DNA of 64,000 bases, taken from positions 275,150,070-275,214,069 of the forward strand of contig NC_134397.1 in assembly GCF_050003625.1 (NCBI RefSeq), given 5' to 3'. Both the position numbers and the translations under genes were made by a program. This document shows positions 10,736 to 22,640 of the stretch, in pieces; position 1 is the first letter of the stretch, and every line of letters starts with the position of its first letter. The stretch is from Haematobia irritans. Lineage: Eukaryota; Arthropoda; Insecta; Diptera; Muscidae. A model generated the notes under the pieces. It had not been told where the DNA came from. It ran no database searches and worked only from the letters and a program-made list of their open reading frames with translations.

Positions 10736-12456
10736 TGCTTGGAGATCAACAACACTCGAAATTTCTCCCTGAAGATATTCTAGATAGGAAATGCCTTGAG
10801 GGGGAGGGGAATGAGTGTGGTAACACACCAATTGTCTCCTAGTCAAAACACCAGTCATAATCTTCGGTATGATGTCCACATGAATAACGTAAATGACAGC
10901 TAATTCCCCACTTCCGGAACTGGCTCGAATGTCCTGTAGTTGGGTGTTACGACGACACCTAACACGTTGTTAGGCGATCCATCCACCTGATCGGGGGTGA
11001 AAAGAGAATTATTCGCCTTACATGGCTTACATGGCTCGGCATCAGTGGACTCGGAATCTTTTAAATACTATTTACAATTTTTCGTAGTTATTTTGTACTG
11101 TATACATACTTATAATAATAAGTGTAGTTGGGAACAGATCAATAAACAAGTTACCATATGGCAACTTTTTTTGTTTGAGCCGCATGCCAGCCTTTAGCTG
11201 GCTGGTTACGAAGTGTGCTATGTGGCTCGTGCCAAGCCAGTCAGTCAACCAATACCGTTCGCTGGTTTCCAGTGTTCAGCTTCAAGTATTCCAAAGACTT
11301 CAATGTGTGTCTGTGATTTCTTCGATTTTGTTGCCTCAAATCTCGTCGTTTACTTTTTTCTCAGATTTTTCGAAAAAAAGCCTCCTTAATGTGATTTTAC
11401 ACACTTTTCAATTTCTGGAGTAATCACATTTTTCAGTTAGGAAATAACAAAGACAACAAGAACAATAACTTTGAAGCCAACAAACCAACAACGACAACAA
11501 GGGCAGTGACTATGCGTTGGCTGAGCGAAAACAATATTTTTTTTTTGTTTTTATTTATGTGACGACTTTCAGTCTTATTTCTATAACTTAGAGACTAAAA
11601 CAACGTCATTTACCATGTCTGTCCGTCTGTCCATGCCTGGACCTACAACCACCGATTTGTGGGCACATGTATCTCTATTCCATCCACTTTGAATCTACGA
11701 CAAAGTTCGATATAACGCACTCACACACATACACTCAGGCGAAACGAAAAGTAACAAAAACTTAAATGACTTTTAAAAAATGCTTAAATAAGGTTTACTC
11801 GTCTTCTTCTTCTGCTTTAATCGTTTTCTTAAAGTGCGCTCCTCTTCACGGAACTGCTTGTTTCTGTGGCTGTGTGGTGTCTCGTCACTCCTCCTTTACA
11901 TTGGGCAATGGACAATTTGTTGAAGAATTCCAATTGCTACTGTTCACCGCAAATGACGAAACGACGCACCATAATACGCGATGCGACGACGCCACCAGAG
12001 GCAATCCCAAGTCCCCCATATCTGAGTGGAAGCCAAAGCTCTAAAAAGCAATCAACAACATCGAATCACTGTCTCTGCTGAATGGAATGCTTGCTGAGGC
12101 TGCTTAATTGTGATGATTATGAATTTTAAAAGTGATTTTGAATAATGACTTTTTTGCGTTAAAGCTTCAGATAGCCCGCCTTTACACTCCTCTCGACAAA
12201 TATTTCTAAAATTCCGATTTTAATGGGAAAATGGCAAAAATCGTTCCTAATACAAACGAAACAAAGAAATCATTGAATACGAAAATCCATAGAATCCAAT
12301 TTAGAGTTTAAGCACAAATTCTTTTGAGAAATATTTATTTCCGCATTGATTTAGAAAACCGGAATGAAAAATTCATTATGAAAAATTTTGGAATTTCCTA
12401 TCCAAAAGGAAACATTCGCCTTATACGAGTAATGCTCGGGCATGATAAATAATCGT
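10736..12456. other. Unassigned, transposon-poor sequence
   Basis: No gene recognised. A stretch of AAC-rich sequence (about 11450-11510) and a small gtctgtccgtctgtcc tract at 11617-11632 are present. Open frames of 60-90 codons on the plus strand (10997, 11175, 11766) are cysteine/serine-rich and unconvincing. Confidence 0.5.
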
Positions 12457-13132
12457 ATGGAAGCCTCGTTGGGAGCCACCGTGGTGCAATGGTTAGCATG
12501 CCCGCCTTGCATACACAAGGTCGTGGGTTCGATTCCTGCTTCGACCGAACACCAAAAAGTTTTTCAGCGGTGGATTATCCCATCTCAGTAATGCTGGTGA
12601 CATTTCTGAGTGTTTCAAAACTTCTCTAAGTGGTTTCACTGCAATGTGGAACGCCGTTCGGATTCGGCTATAAAAATGAGGTCCCTTGTCATTGAGCTTA
12701 ACATGGAATCGGGCAGCACTCAGTGATAAGAGAAAAGTTCACCAATGTGGTATCACAATTGACTAAATAGTCAAAGTAAGCCTGATACATCGGGCTGCCA
12801 CCTAACTTAACTGCATACACAAGGTCGTGGGTTCGATTCCTGCTTCGACCGAACACCAAAAATTTTTCAGCGGTGGATTATCCCACCTCAGTAATGCTGG
12901 TGACATTTCTGAGGGTTTCAAAGCTTCTCTAAGTGGTTTCACTGGAATGTGGAACGCCGTTCGGACTCGGCTATAAAAACGAGGTCCCTTGTCATTGAGC
13001 TTAACATGGAATCGGGCAGCACTCAGTGATAAGAGAGAAGTTGACCAATGTGGTATCACAATGGACTGAATAGTCTAAGTGAGCCTGATACATCGGGCTG
13101 CCACCTAACCTAACCAAACATGGAAGCCTTGT
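12457..13132 (+). mobile_element. Head-to-tail SINE dimer with single flanking duplication
   Basis: A full SINE (12470 to about 12810, GGGAGCCACCGTGGTGCAAT head, B box, tail cctaacttaact) is followed directly by a second copy (12811-13119) lacking the first 30-35 bases of the head. ATGGAAGCCTCGT at 12457-12469 and ATGGAAGCCTTGT at 13120-13132 flank the pair as one target-site duplication with one mismatch. The dimer therefore probably inserted as a unit. Confidence 0.85.
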
Positions 13133-13488
13133 CGATGCTGCATTGCGATCCACCAGTGTCACATCGGCAACATATGGAGCTAGACCATTCGATGCATTGA
13201 TAGCATCGACGAATCTTCGGATTACAAAGGATACTGTGACGCCAATTATCCGTTCGTTTAGACGTTGTTGTGGCAACTCAGCCGGTGGAGCAATTTTATT
13301 TTATTTTTTTTTTAATTCTATTAAAATTTTAGTTAAAAAAAAATTGTGATATTTCTTCAATTCGAATTTTCGATTTTTTTCCTAGTATTCAATTTTGACA
13401 TAGATTAGTCGAAAAGTCGATTATACAATGCGACCATACAAAAAATGGACCAACCCCAGGACAGATTAGTCATTGATGTGTACTTGTT
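13133..13488. other. Unassigned sequence; target of the SINE dimer
   Basis: The stretch 13120-13290 has near-50% GC and is open on both strands. The minus-strand peptide (INASNGLAPYVADVTLVDR) is not recognised. It may be an old coding remnant interrupted by the SINE dimer. The remainder is A/T-rich. Confidence 0.4.
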
Positions 13489-13555
13489 CTAATCACAACG
13501 AATGGAAAGAACCAATCACTTTAACATGGTCAACTTGGCTTTAATAATTCTGAAA
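13489..13555 (+). mobile_element. MITE fragment cut by DINE-like element
   Basis: The bases aacatggtcaacttggcttt and the following aataattctgaaaa match 44100-44133 in the MITE fragment at 44060-44437. The match stops where the DINE-like family I leader starts. Confidence 0.5.
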
Positions 13556-14442
13556 ACAAAAAAGCAAGTATATACAGCCGTAAGTTTGGCCAGGCCGAAT
13601 CTTATGTACCGCCATGGATTGCATAGAAGCTTCTACTAAAGACCACAAACGAATTACTTGGGCTGTGGTAATACTTGCTGATGCTAAAATATGCTTAAAA
13701 CTGGTTAACATCATCTTCTAATTGGAAGTTAGTCCATGTGGGGTATATACATATTAGGCAAAAAACGGCAGATTAAAAACCTATATAATTCAGTACAATA
13801 GAGGCAGAGGTGAAATATGGCGGTCGGTTTATATGGGGGCTATATGCAGTTATAAACCCATATGGTCCAATTTTTTGTGATTAGTACTAAATTTTAGCAA
13901 TCGGATGAAATTAGCGCCTCCAGAAATTTGCACTTCCAAGAGGCTCCCGAGGTCAAATCTGGGGATCTGTTTATATGGAGGATATATATAATTATGGACC
14001 GATATGAACCAATTATAACCGAATCGGACGACATTTGCTCCTCCAAGAGACTTCGGAGGTCAAATCTGGGGATCGGTTTATATGGGGGATATATATAATT
14101 ATAGACGACCACGTACCATATTTTAACCGTATCGGATGAAATGTGCTCCTTCTAGAAGCCAAATCTGGGGGTCGGTTTATATGGGGGCTATACGTAAACG
14201 TGGTCCGATATGGCCCATTTGCAATACCATCCGACATACATCAATAACAACTACTTGTGTTTCGTTCGGAAGTTAGCGTGATTTCCACAGCCGGACGGAC
14301 GGACATAACTAGATCGACTCACAATTTTACCACGTTCCAGAATATATATACATTATGGAGCATAGACCAATATTTCGATGTGTTACAAACGGAATGACAA
14401 AGTTAATATACCCCCTATCCTATGGTAGAGGGTATAAAAATT
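13556..14442 (+). mobile_element. DINE-like element, family I
   Basis: The leader is aagtatatacagccgtaagt plus the palindromic ggccaggccgaa. Next come 3-4 degenerate blocks of the type ggggatcggtttatatgggg...ataattatggaccgatatg, a gacggacggacata tract (GTCY repeat on the other strand) and tagatcgactcac. The 3' end is a hairpin, ataccccctatcc/tatggtagagggtat, at 14408-14435. It is non-coding. Its relative at 44455-47615 shares all parts in the same order. Confidence 0.75.
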
Positions 14443-14623
14443 AAAATTAACGTTATTCTTTTTTATACCCATCACCATAGAATGGTGATGGGGGTATAAT
14501 AAGTTTGTCATTCTGCTTGCAACACATCGAAATATCGTTTTCCGACTATGTAAAGTATATATATTCTTCAGGGAGAAATTCTAAGACGATATAACCATGC
14601 CCGTCTATCTGTCTGGCTGTCTG

Positions 14624-15070
14624 CACTGAAAAAACAGTGAACACACCAGGAAGAACAATTTTTGTTAATTTTACAAAATTTCGATTATTTTTAGAAAATT
14701 TTAACTAAACAGTATTACAAACGTTGACATTACGCCGATATCACAAAAATAAGTAAATATTTTTCGACAAATTCAAGAAAATTTATTAGACGTAATTAAT
14801 TTTTTTTTAACTTCAAGTTCAAGATGGGCGCATTATTGGTAAAATTTACAAATTTAAAGAACTTCTGAACTCTTTTGTGGGAGACACGAATTTAGTTAAT
14901 CTTTATGCTTTATTTGGGTATAATATTTTTTCTCTGTTTTATTAAATTTAACTAATGTACTCAAAAAAATATTGAAGTCATGGAAATTTTCTTAAAAAGT
15001 AATAATTCCATGAAATAAAAGAGAGTTGAATCGGCTATAGTGAAATATAGGGCTCACTTTTCTTTGAGTG
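14624..15070. mobile_element. 447 bp CAC-ended MITE with 2 bp duplication
   Basis: The ends are CACTGAAAAAACAGTGAACA and the inverse of CACTCAAAGAAAAGTGAG. The flanking dinucleotide TG occurs on both sides (14622-14623, 15071-15072), and the interrupted GTCY tract reads straight through when it is removed. The interior shares cattacgccgatatcac-type sequence with the elements at 47723 and 49389. Confidence 0.85.
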
Positions 15071-15159
15071 TGTCTGTTGGAATCACGCTACAGTCTTCAA
15101 TAATAAAGCAATCGTGCTGAAATTTTGCAAAAACTCGTCTTTTGTCTGCAGGCAGGTCT

Positions 15160-15830
15160 AGTTCGAAGATGGGCTATATCGGTCCAGGTTTTGATATAGT
15201 CCCCATATAAACCAACCTCCTGATTTGGGGTCATGGGCTTATAGAAACCGTAGTTTTCATCCAATTTGACTGAAATTTGAAATCTAAAGTTATTTTAGGG
15301 CCATAAAGAGGTGTGCCAAAAATGGTGTGTATCGGTCCATGTTTTGGCATATGCCCCATATAGACCGATCTCCCGATTTTACTTCTTGGCCTTCTAGAAT
15401 CCGTATTTTTTATACAATTTGCCTGAAATTGAAAATCTAGAGGTATTTTAGGATCACTAAGAGGTGTGCGAAAAATGGTGAGTATCGGTTCATGTTTTGG
15501 TATAGCCCCATATATACCGATCTCCTGATTTTACTTCTTGGGCTTCTAGAATCCATAGTTTTTATCCAATTTGCCTGAAATGGGAAATCTAGAGATGTTT
15601 TTGGACCATAAAGAGGTGTGTCAAAAATGGTGTGTATCGGTCCATGTTTTGGTATATCCCCCATACAGACCGATCTCTTGATTTTAATTCTTAGGCTTCT
15701 AGAATCCGTAGTTTTTATCCAATTTGCCTGGAATGGGAAATCTAGAGGTGTTTTTGGACCATAAAGAAGTTTGCCAAAAATGGTGAGTATCGGTCAATGT
15801 TTTAGTTCTTCTAGAGGGTATGATGAAAAT
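15160..15830 (-). repeat. Tandem ~155 bp blocks of family II
   Basis: At least four successive blocks contain atcggtccatgttttgg, then an agaccgatctcc motif, ttctagaatccgtagttttt and tctagaggtatttt. Divergence between blocks is low to moderate. They are part of the DINE-like element and have no coding role. Confidence 0.85.
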
Positions 15831-16179
15831 TGCTTGAAACAGAATGTAAAATTTTCTGATTTTATTTCCTGTAAACATTTAAATAATGGGGGGTGAAAAT
15901 CTACAGATTTCAGATTTGAAATCAATCATTTTCTTGCACACTTACAAGAGATGTTAATGATTCCTCTAAAACTCGAACAAAAATGGTTCTTATAAATCCA
16001 GAATCTGTTATAGTCTTCATGGGTAAGATCTTTAAATTTATCTTCGGGAAGTGTAATAGTTGAACTGCTCTGCTTGGTATCTGTCATCAAACTCCCCTGA
16101 AATTTCAAAGGAAACTATAATATTTGATTCATGGTGGTGGGTATTTAAGATTCGGCCCGGCCGAACTTAATGCTGTATA

Positions 16180-17446
16180 ACAGGGTGGCTGATAAGTCCC
16201 CGGTCTAACAAAGAAAAACACATTTTTTTGTCAAAATTCGTTTTTATTATTCAACATAGTTTCCTTCAACGATTATAACGACCTTCCAATTTTTTGATAC
16301 CATTTTTGTAGTACTCCTTCGGTTTTGCCTCAAAATAGGCCTCAGTTTCGGCGATCATCTCTTCATTGCAGCCAATTTTTTCTCCCTGCGAGCATCCTTT
16401 TGAGGTCTGAGAACAAGAAAAAATCGCTGGGTGCCAGATCTGGAGAATACGGTGGGTGGGGAAGCAATTCGAAGCCCAATTCACGAATTTTTTTCATCAT
16501 TCTCAATGACTTGTAGGACGGTGTGTTGTCTTGGTGAAACAACACTTTTTTCTTCTTCAAATGAGACCGTTTTGCCGCGATTTCGACCTTCAAACGCTCC
16601 AATAACGCCATATAATAGTCACTGTTGATGGTTTTTCTCTTCTCAAGATAATCGATAAAAATTATTCCATGCGCATCCCAAAAAACAGAGGCCACTCCTT
16701 TGCTAGCGGACTTTTGAGTCTTTCCACGCTTCGGAGACGGTTCACCGGTCACCGTCCACTCAGCCGACTGTCGATTGGACTCAGGAGTGTAGTGATGGAG
16801 CCATGTTTCATCCATTGTCACATATCGACGGAAAAACTCGGGTTATTACGAGTTAACAGCTGCAAACACCGCTCAGAATCATCAACACGTTGTTGTTTTT
16901 GGTCAAATGTGAGCTCGCGCGGCACCCATTTTGCACAGAGCTTCCGTATATCCAAATATTGATGAATGATATGACCAACTCATTCCTTTGATATCTTTAA
17001 GGCCTCTGCTATCTCGATCAACTTCATTTTACGGTTATTCGAAATCATTTTGTGGATTTTTTTGATGTTTTCTTCTTCTTCGTCTACTGCGTTCACCGTC
17101 CTCCGAGCTCATTTCACCTCGCTTGAATTTTGCATACCAATCAATTATTGTTGATTTCCCTGGAGCAGAGTCCGGAAACTCATTATCAAGCCAAGTTTTT
17201 GCTTCCACCGTATTTTTTCCCTTCAGAAAACAGTATTTTATCAAAACACGAAATTCCTTTTTTCCATTTTTTTCACAATAACAAAAGTTGCTTCACAGAA
17301 GACGCTCTATCTCGCAAACTAATTGACTTACAGACGTCAAATTTTGACACGAATCATTTGAAGGTTGGTACTATATAAAAATAATATGCATTTAATACTA
17401 GCGACGCCATCTATGTGTCAGACCGGGGACTTATCAGCCAACCTGT
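16180..17446 (-). mobile_element. Himar1-like mariner, copy A
   Basis: The ends are ACAGGGTGGCTGATAAGTCC and the inverse of ACAGGTTGGCTGATAAGTCC, close to the published Himar1 terminal repeat as I remember it. The left flank is TA (16178-16179); the right flank is TC, read as TA with one substitution, because the interrupted DINE leader normally reads gctgtatatacttg. The insert is of full mariner length (1267 bp). Confidence 0.92.
16247..17267 (-). pseudogene. Himar1-like: Himar1-like transposase pseudogene, copy A
   Basis: This is a DD34D mariner transposase of the irritans subfamily. The N-terminal half has IKYCFLKGKNTVEAKTWLDN and STIIDWYAKFKRGEM. The catalytic half has TMDETWLHHYTPESN (first Asp), FHQDNTPSYKS (second Asp) and YSPDLAPSDFFLF (third Asp), then EAKPKEYYKNGIKKLEGRYN. 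Lesions include a missing A in the A-run just after the start codon, a frame change in the DGERS linker, and frameshifts around the SERCLQLL region and near the HTH-catalytic junction. The CH of the usual APCHKS motif is replaced. Not functional. Confidence 0.9.
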
Positions 17447-17494
17447 TCTACTTGTTTTTTTGTATCTTGACTACAAAGCAAAGAAGCGTTCAAA

Positions 17495-18261
17495 AATAGG
17501 GTATGTTTTTCAAAACTTTATGTCAAGGATATTTTTTACTTGAAATATTGAATAAATTGAACTTAATGTCGAGTCTGAATTAGGAAATTTAAGCTGTCTT
17601 TAATATATTCTTAAAGGACATGACACATGAAGAAAAAAAACTAAAAAAAACGAATTAATTTATTTGGTTCCTAGTAGCAAGTACGCAAACCTCAAACTTA
17701 AAAAAAACAAGTAAGGAAAGTCTAAAGTCGGGCGGGCCGACTATATTATACCCTACACCATTTTGTAGATCACACCCGTCAAATGTGTTGGGTGCTATAT
17801 ATAAAGGTTTGTCTCAAATACATACATTTAAATATCACTCGATTTGGACAGAATTTGATAGACTTTTACAAAATCTATAGACTCAAAATTTAAGTTGGCT
17901 AATGCACTAGGGTGGAACACAATTTTATTAAAAAAATATGGGAAACATTTAAATCTGAGGCAATTTTAAGGAAACTTAGCAAAAGTTTATTTATGATTTA
18001 TCGCTCGATATATATGTATTACAAGTTTAGGAAAATTAGAGTCATATTACAACTTTTCGACTAAGCAGTAGCGATTTAACATTGAAAATATTGGTATTTT
18101 TACCATATGGTATTACAAACATATGCACTAACTTATAATGCCCTGTTCCACAGTGTGGCGCAGGGTATAAAAAATATTTCTTAAAAATATACTTACATCA
18201 CTAGGCTCGGAATCAATACCAAACCCAAAATTTTTGTAACCGGTCATGCCTTTTTTCAGTG
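17495..18261 (+). mobile_element. CAC-ended MITE interrupted by DINE-like element
   Basis: The left piece (17495-17701, ttggttcctagtagcaagta) matches 44240-44400. The right piece (18190-18261, aggctcggaatcaatacc...ttttttcagtg) matches the ends of the elements at 33530 and 36374. Between them lies the family III element at 17702-18172. Confidence 0.55.
17702..18172 (+). mobile_element. DINE-like family III, short complete copy
   Basis: The leader is acaagtaaggaaagtctaaa plus the cgggcgggccgac palindrome and taccctacacc. The 3' hairpin is gccctgttccac/gtgtggcgcaggg (about 18140-18168). The internal tandem blocks and GTCY tract are absent, so this 471 bp copy defines the two conserved termini. 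Confidence 0.78.
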
Positions 18262-19667
18262 TGTGTACATGTGACATAGGTACATATGCATTTAATTGTA
18301 GGAATTTATGTCAGATTAATATAAGAATAGTGGGGTATTTGACAAGAATGTTTCTCTCATCTCTATGAACTGCATTAATTTGCTATTATTTCTTGGAATC
18401 AATCGTGAGACTTTATTCCAATTTCAAGAAAAAGCTAATTACCAACTCATTCCATAATAAAGAGCGTTTCTTTTGCCAAAACGATGCAGTACTCCTGGGT
18501 CATATTAGTGTCTAATCATTTTTAAATTATATCGGCTACAAAAAAGGAGTTCTTTTGCCAACAGCCGCAAAAAAAGAGGATTGGAATTGTTACAGACATG
18601 CCATAGTCTCACTCGCATTGATGACCCAATCATTGGACAAAGACTACTTCTACTTCGTCGTGGCCCATACCATTCACCATATGCAATTAATGAATTTTTT
18701 TTCCCAGTTGTAATTACGCAAAATTTACAATACGAGTAAGAACATTGCATTAAACTACCAATACCAATACAACAATTGCATGAAAAACTATGATCTCCTC
18801 TCTCATTGGGGAGTAATGATGAAAGGGGCAAATTCTTAAAAATATTTCTTTTTTTTTCGAAATTAAAACAAACGAAAATGAAAAGAAGCCATATGAAATT
18901 CTCACAATCAGAAGATGAACAGATGGACATCAAGATGTAATCCAATAGAGATCCTCACCGCACAGAAACATTGTAGCAGAAAATCAAAGAGGGGTGGTTA
19001 AGCAGTACTTATCCCCCCTCCCCAAACAATTCGAAAGATACTAAAGTGCTGCTTATAAGTATACCCAACCCCTTCCCCCTACCCTGTTCTCAATGGTTCC
19101 TGGATTCGTGCGCCTCACTATGACTTAGAAGGCGTAAAGCGGCATTAAAGTTAAACTTAAAAAGATTGCCGTCGGTGGAGATCAATCGACGACACAATGT
19201 CCGTCTGTCTGTTCTACACTAACAGTGACAGCAACAACAACCACAAAAACAAGCTGAACGAGGAAAATAAAAAGAAAGACCAACAAACTGACATCTTTTG
19301 AAAATAAACAAAAGTCCAAGAATAACAAAAAATCGTCATTACTTTCGGTTGGGTCGAATTTCAATTGCTCTCTACCACATAACATAGCAAGGATTATGTC
19401 TTCCCGCGAGACGAAGGGAAGATAAGCTGGATAATTCGAATGTGATCATTATTTCATAAGGTACTATACACTGGAAGCAAAACTTTGTGAGAAAAACTTC
19501 AGATAATTGACTGATTGATGACAATCTGGGATGGCTAAATGAAGAATCTTGACATTTGGTGATGACAACTATACGTTAAGAAAAAAAGTTTAGATGTTGA
19601 TCTTCATTTATGGGTTTTTGGGGTATTGAACCATAGACGCGGCCTCCTTCAAATAACGATATTTTGA
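18262..19667. other. Unassigned, transposon-poor sequence
   Basis: No gene recognised. The minus-strand frame at 18505-18945 (146 codons) is the longest but is an A/T-rich, cysteine-rich peptide with no domain. CAAC-rich sequence lies at 19220-19260. Confidence 0.5.
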
Positions 19668-19803
19668 AGAAGCCGCCTTGCATACACAGTGCCGTGTATG
19701 CCAACCCAGTTTCGACCAAACACCAAAAAGTGTCTCAGCGGTGGATTATCCCACCTCAGTAATGCAGGTGACATTTCAGAGTGTTCCACATTGCAATGAA
19801 ACA
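19668..19803 (+). mobile_element. SINE fragment
   Basis: It retains the gccttgcatacacag anticodon region, the gaccaaacaccaaaaagtgt block, and cagcggtggattatcccacc. The B box is damaged (aacccagtttcgacc). Truncated after the first third of the body. Confidence 0.75.
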
Positions 19804-19854
19804 TATTATATTAAATAGCCTCCGATGTCCCAAATATAATATGTTCTACACCCA

Positions 19855-20010
19855 TAGAAAAAATCATGAACGGCGTGCTCATTTCAAAACGATCCATTCA
19901 TGAAAGTGAACAACGATCGAAACCGTGAACATTGATTTTTCGTGAACGTTTCCGCTTCAGACGGTAATAAAGTCCGTTCACGATTTTGGAACGTAATTTT
20001 TTCTATTTTT
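19855..20010. repeat. Dispersed repeat with 'ccgttcacgattttggaacg' block
   Basis: Shares its end block with 4138-4165. The interior has several tcatgaa/ttcatga and gttcac/gtgaac words that could form local hairpins. Confidence 0.45.
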
Positions 20011-21435
20011 TGGTGCATGATATTAACCCTTTGACTACCGATGTCCACTTAGGAGGACTTCAAAAACGACATAAAAACTCTATTTTCCCGCTTAGTTTCG
20101 ATTTATTTCTCGATTTTATTTTAAGTAAAATTCATTTTAATAAATTTCTTTAACAATAAACAAAAAAGACAAAATTTTTAGAATATTTTTCTACGGTATG
20201 TCTCTGGTAAATGAATATTCATACCAGAACTATATGCGATATTTTTCCAGATTCTTTTTTAATTTTTTCTCACACCTCGATAGATATAATTGGCTACATA
20301 GCGGTTTGGTAACAATTCAAGCATTAAATTCTCAAAACAAATTTATATAGCCCTTGAACTAATTGAGGTAGGTCCCCAAAATTAAAATTTTTCTCTACAC
20401 AGAAAAAACTGAAGCAAAATAAAAATCAATTATTGGCATAATTGAATGAAAAAATTATATCAAATACGATTTTTATTAAGTCAAACATGAAAATAATTGG
20501 TTGAATGAAAAACTGGCAAAAATATCAAAATTCACTGGTAATTGAATTCACAACACATCAATTACTATGTTCAATTGGACCAAGTATAAAAGTTATTGAT
20601 TTAAGTATAATGCGTAATTGCCTGATAAAACTGTTTATGACGTTGCTACGTAACGAAAAATAAATTAATACAAACAATAAAATGTCATTTATTGTTATTA
20701 TTAAGAATCTTCTTAAGAAAATGGTCGAATTTACCCGCAAATAAACCGTGGTATCGGTACCGCGATTCGAAATGTTAACATTTACAACATTTTTGGCGCA
20801 CCATATTGTATTTTTATCGCAGGTAAGTACCTTTATGTAAATACCAATTTTTTTGGTCAAGCGCGTTTTTTGGAAACTACACTGAAAGAATTCTCTTCGT
20901 AAAAATTAAAATTTTCATTGTGAGTCTAACCTGTGACGTGTTGGCACATTCAAGAAATACTCATGTACGTTCACGCAAACAGAACTTTTAAATACGATTA
21001 ACGGTTCACAACAATTTTTAGACTCACGAGAATTCTCGTGACTTCGACTATTAGTCGGGATCACGACGAAAGTATCACAGCACAAACTTTTACTTGCGAA
21101 TAAGATTTGGAATATATATACAATTACATTCTTTTTATTTTGTTTTTGAAATTAGTTCGTGTACACGTCAAATTGCCCTATTAATGGATATAAGCCGACT
21201 GTCAAAAATATGTGGCCTAGAGGAAAATGTGTTTACTTCGAAAACGGGGATTTCGAGGATTTCTTCCCAGCAACAGAAGGTAAAGTCATGTAAAATTTTG
21301 AAATATCTTCGAAACTTTGAAATTAAAGTTTTTAATATTAGGTTTATTTCGGTACTGATAGGGTTAACATACAGTGACTCACACGTCTAACCGGACTCTA
21401 CCAACTTTAGGTTTAATTTTATCAAATCTCTGTGA
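20011..21435. other. Unassigned sequence with two CAC-type element ends and a palindrome
   Basis: TA followed by CACAGAAAAAACTGAAGC at 20398 and TA followed by CACTGAAAGAATTC at 20880 look like left ends of CAC-ended elements, but I could not find their right ends. An 18 bp perfect palindrome lies at 21024-21041. No gene recognised. Confidence 0.4.
21024..21041. repeat. 18 bp perfect palindrome
   Basis: TCACGAGAATTCTCGTGA is self-complementary over its whole length. It sits among further words of the type tcacg/cgtga (20950-21070). Confidence 0.9.
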
Positions 21436-22640
21436 AAAGAAGTAAGGAAAGCCTTAAGTCGGACTGGGCCGACTATATTATACCCTGCACCACTTTGTAG
21501 ATCTAAATTTTCGATACCATATCACATCCGTCAAATTTGTTGGGCGCTATATATAAAGGTTTGTCCCAAATACATACATTTAAATATCACTCGATCTGGA
21601 CAGAATTTGATAGACTTCTACAAAATCTATAGACTCAAAAATTTATTTATGATTTATCGCTCGATATATATGTATTAGAAGTTTACGAAAATTAGAGTAA
21701 TTTTTACAACTTTTCGACTAAGCAGTGGCTATCTAAATCTAAACCGATTTCAACCAAATTTAGCACGCATAGCTACAATACTAATTCTACTCCTTGTGCA
21801 AAATTTCAACTGCATCGGAGTTAAAAATTGGCCTCTATGGTCATATGAGTGTAAATCGGGCGAAAGCTATATATGGGAGCTATATCTAAATCTGAACCGA
21901 TTTCAACCAAATTTGGCACGCATAGCTAGAATGCTAATTCTATTCCCTGTGCAAAATTTCAATTAAATCGGAGTAAAAGATTGGCCACTGTGGTCATATG
22001 AGTGTAAATCGGGCGAACGATATATATGGGAGCTATATCTAAATCTGAACCGATTTCAATAAAATTTGGCACACCTGACTATACTACTAATATTACTGCT
22101 AGTGCAAAATTTCAACCAAATTGGGGTAAAACTCTGGCTTCTGGGACTGTATTATTCCATATCGGGCGAAAAATATATATGGGAGCTATATCTAAATGTG
22201 AACCGATTTCAATAAAATTTGGCACACTTGACTATAGTACTAATTGTTCTTCTTGTGCAAAATTTTATTCTGCAAATTAGGGTAAAACTCTGGCTTCTGG
22301 GGCCATATAAGTCCATATCGGGCGAAATATATATGGGAGCTATATCTAAATCTGAACCGATTTTTTCCAAAATCAATAGGGATCGTCTTTGAGCCGAAAC
22401 AGGACCGTATACCAAATTTTAGGACAATCGGACTAAAACAGCGAGCTGTACTTTGCACACAAAAATACATCAACAGACAGACGGACAGACAGACAGACGT
22501 ACATCGCTAAATCGACTCAGAATTTAATTCTAAGCCGATCCGTATACTAAAAGGTTGGTCTATGATTACTCGTTCTTGGCGTTACATACAAATGCACAAA
22601 CTTATTATACCCTGTACCACAGTAGTGGTGAAGTGTATAA
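21436..22640 (+). mobile_element. DINE-like family III, long copy
   Basis: The leader is agtaaggaaagccttaagtc and taccctgcaccactttgtag. Then come about five direct blocks of roughly 150 bp, each with atatgggagctatatctaaa and ctgaaccgatttcaa, then the gacagacggacagacagaca tract at about 22474 and aaatcgactcagaat. It ends in a hairpin, taccctgtaccac/gtggtgaagtgtat. Open frames across the blocks are products of the repeat unit, not genes. Confidence 0.8.

Larger units (their letters stand above)
14459..17460 (-). mobile_element. DINE-like element, family II, with two insertions
   Basis: Read on the minus strand it has the leader aacaagta...gttcggccgggccgaa near 16160, then 4-5 direct blocks of about 155 bp (15160-15830; each with tcggtccatgttttggtata and ttctagaatccgtagttttt). 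A GTCY-type tract (cccgtctatctgtctggctg, 14600) and a terminal hairpin (tacccatcaccat/atggtgatggg) at 14464-14497 complete it. A CAC-ended MITE (14624-15070) and a Himar1-like mariner (16180-17446) interrupt it. The leader resumes at ctacttgttttt after the mariner. Confidence 0.72.

Noticed and set aside
11766..12081. Two overlapping 71-92 codon plus-strand frames
   Set aside because: Overlapping frames in moderately GC-rich sequence with no known motif and no supporting signals.
18505..18945. 146-codon minus-strand frame
   Set aside because: Phe/Cys/Ser-rich, A/T-driven composition, no domain or motif, no splice or promoter context. Length is compatible with chance.
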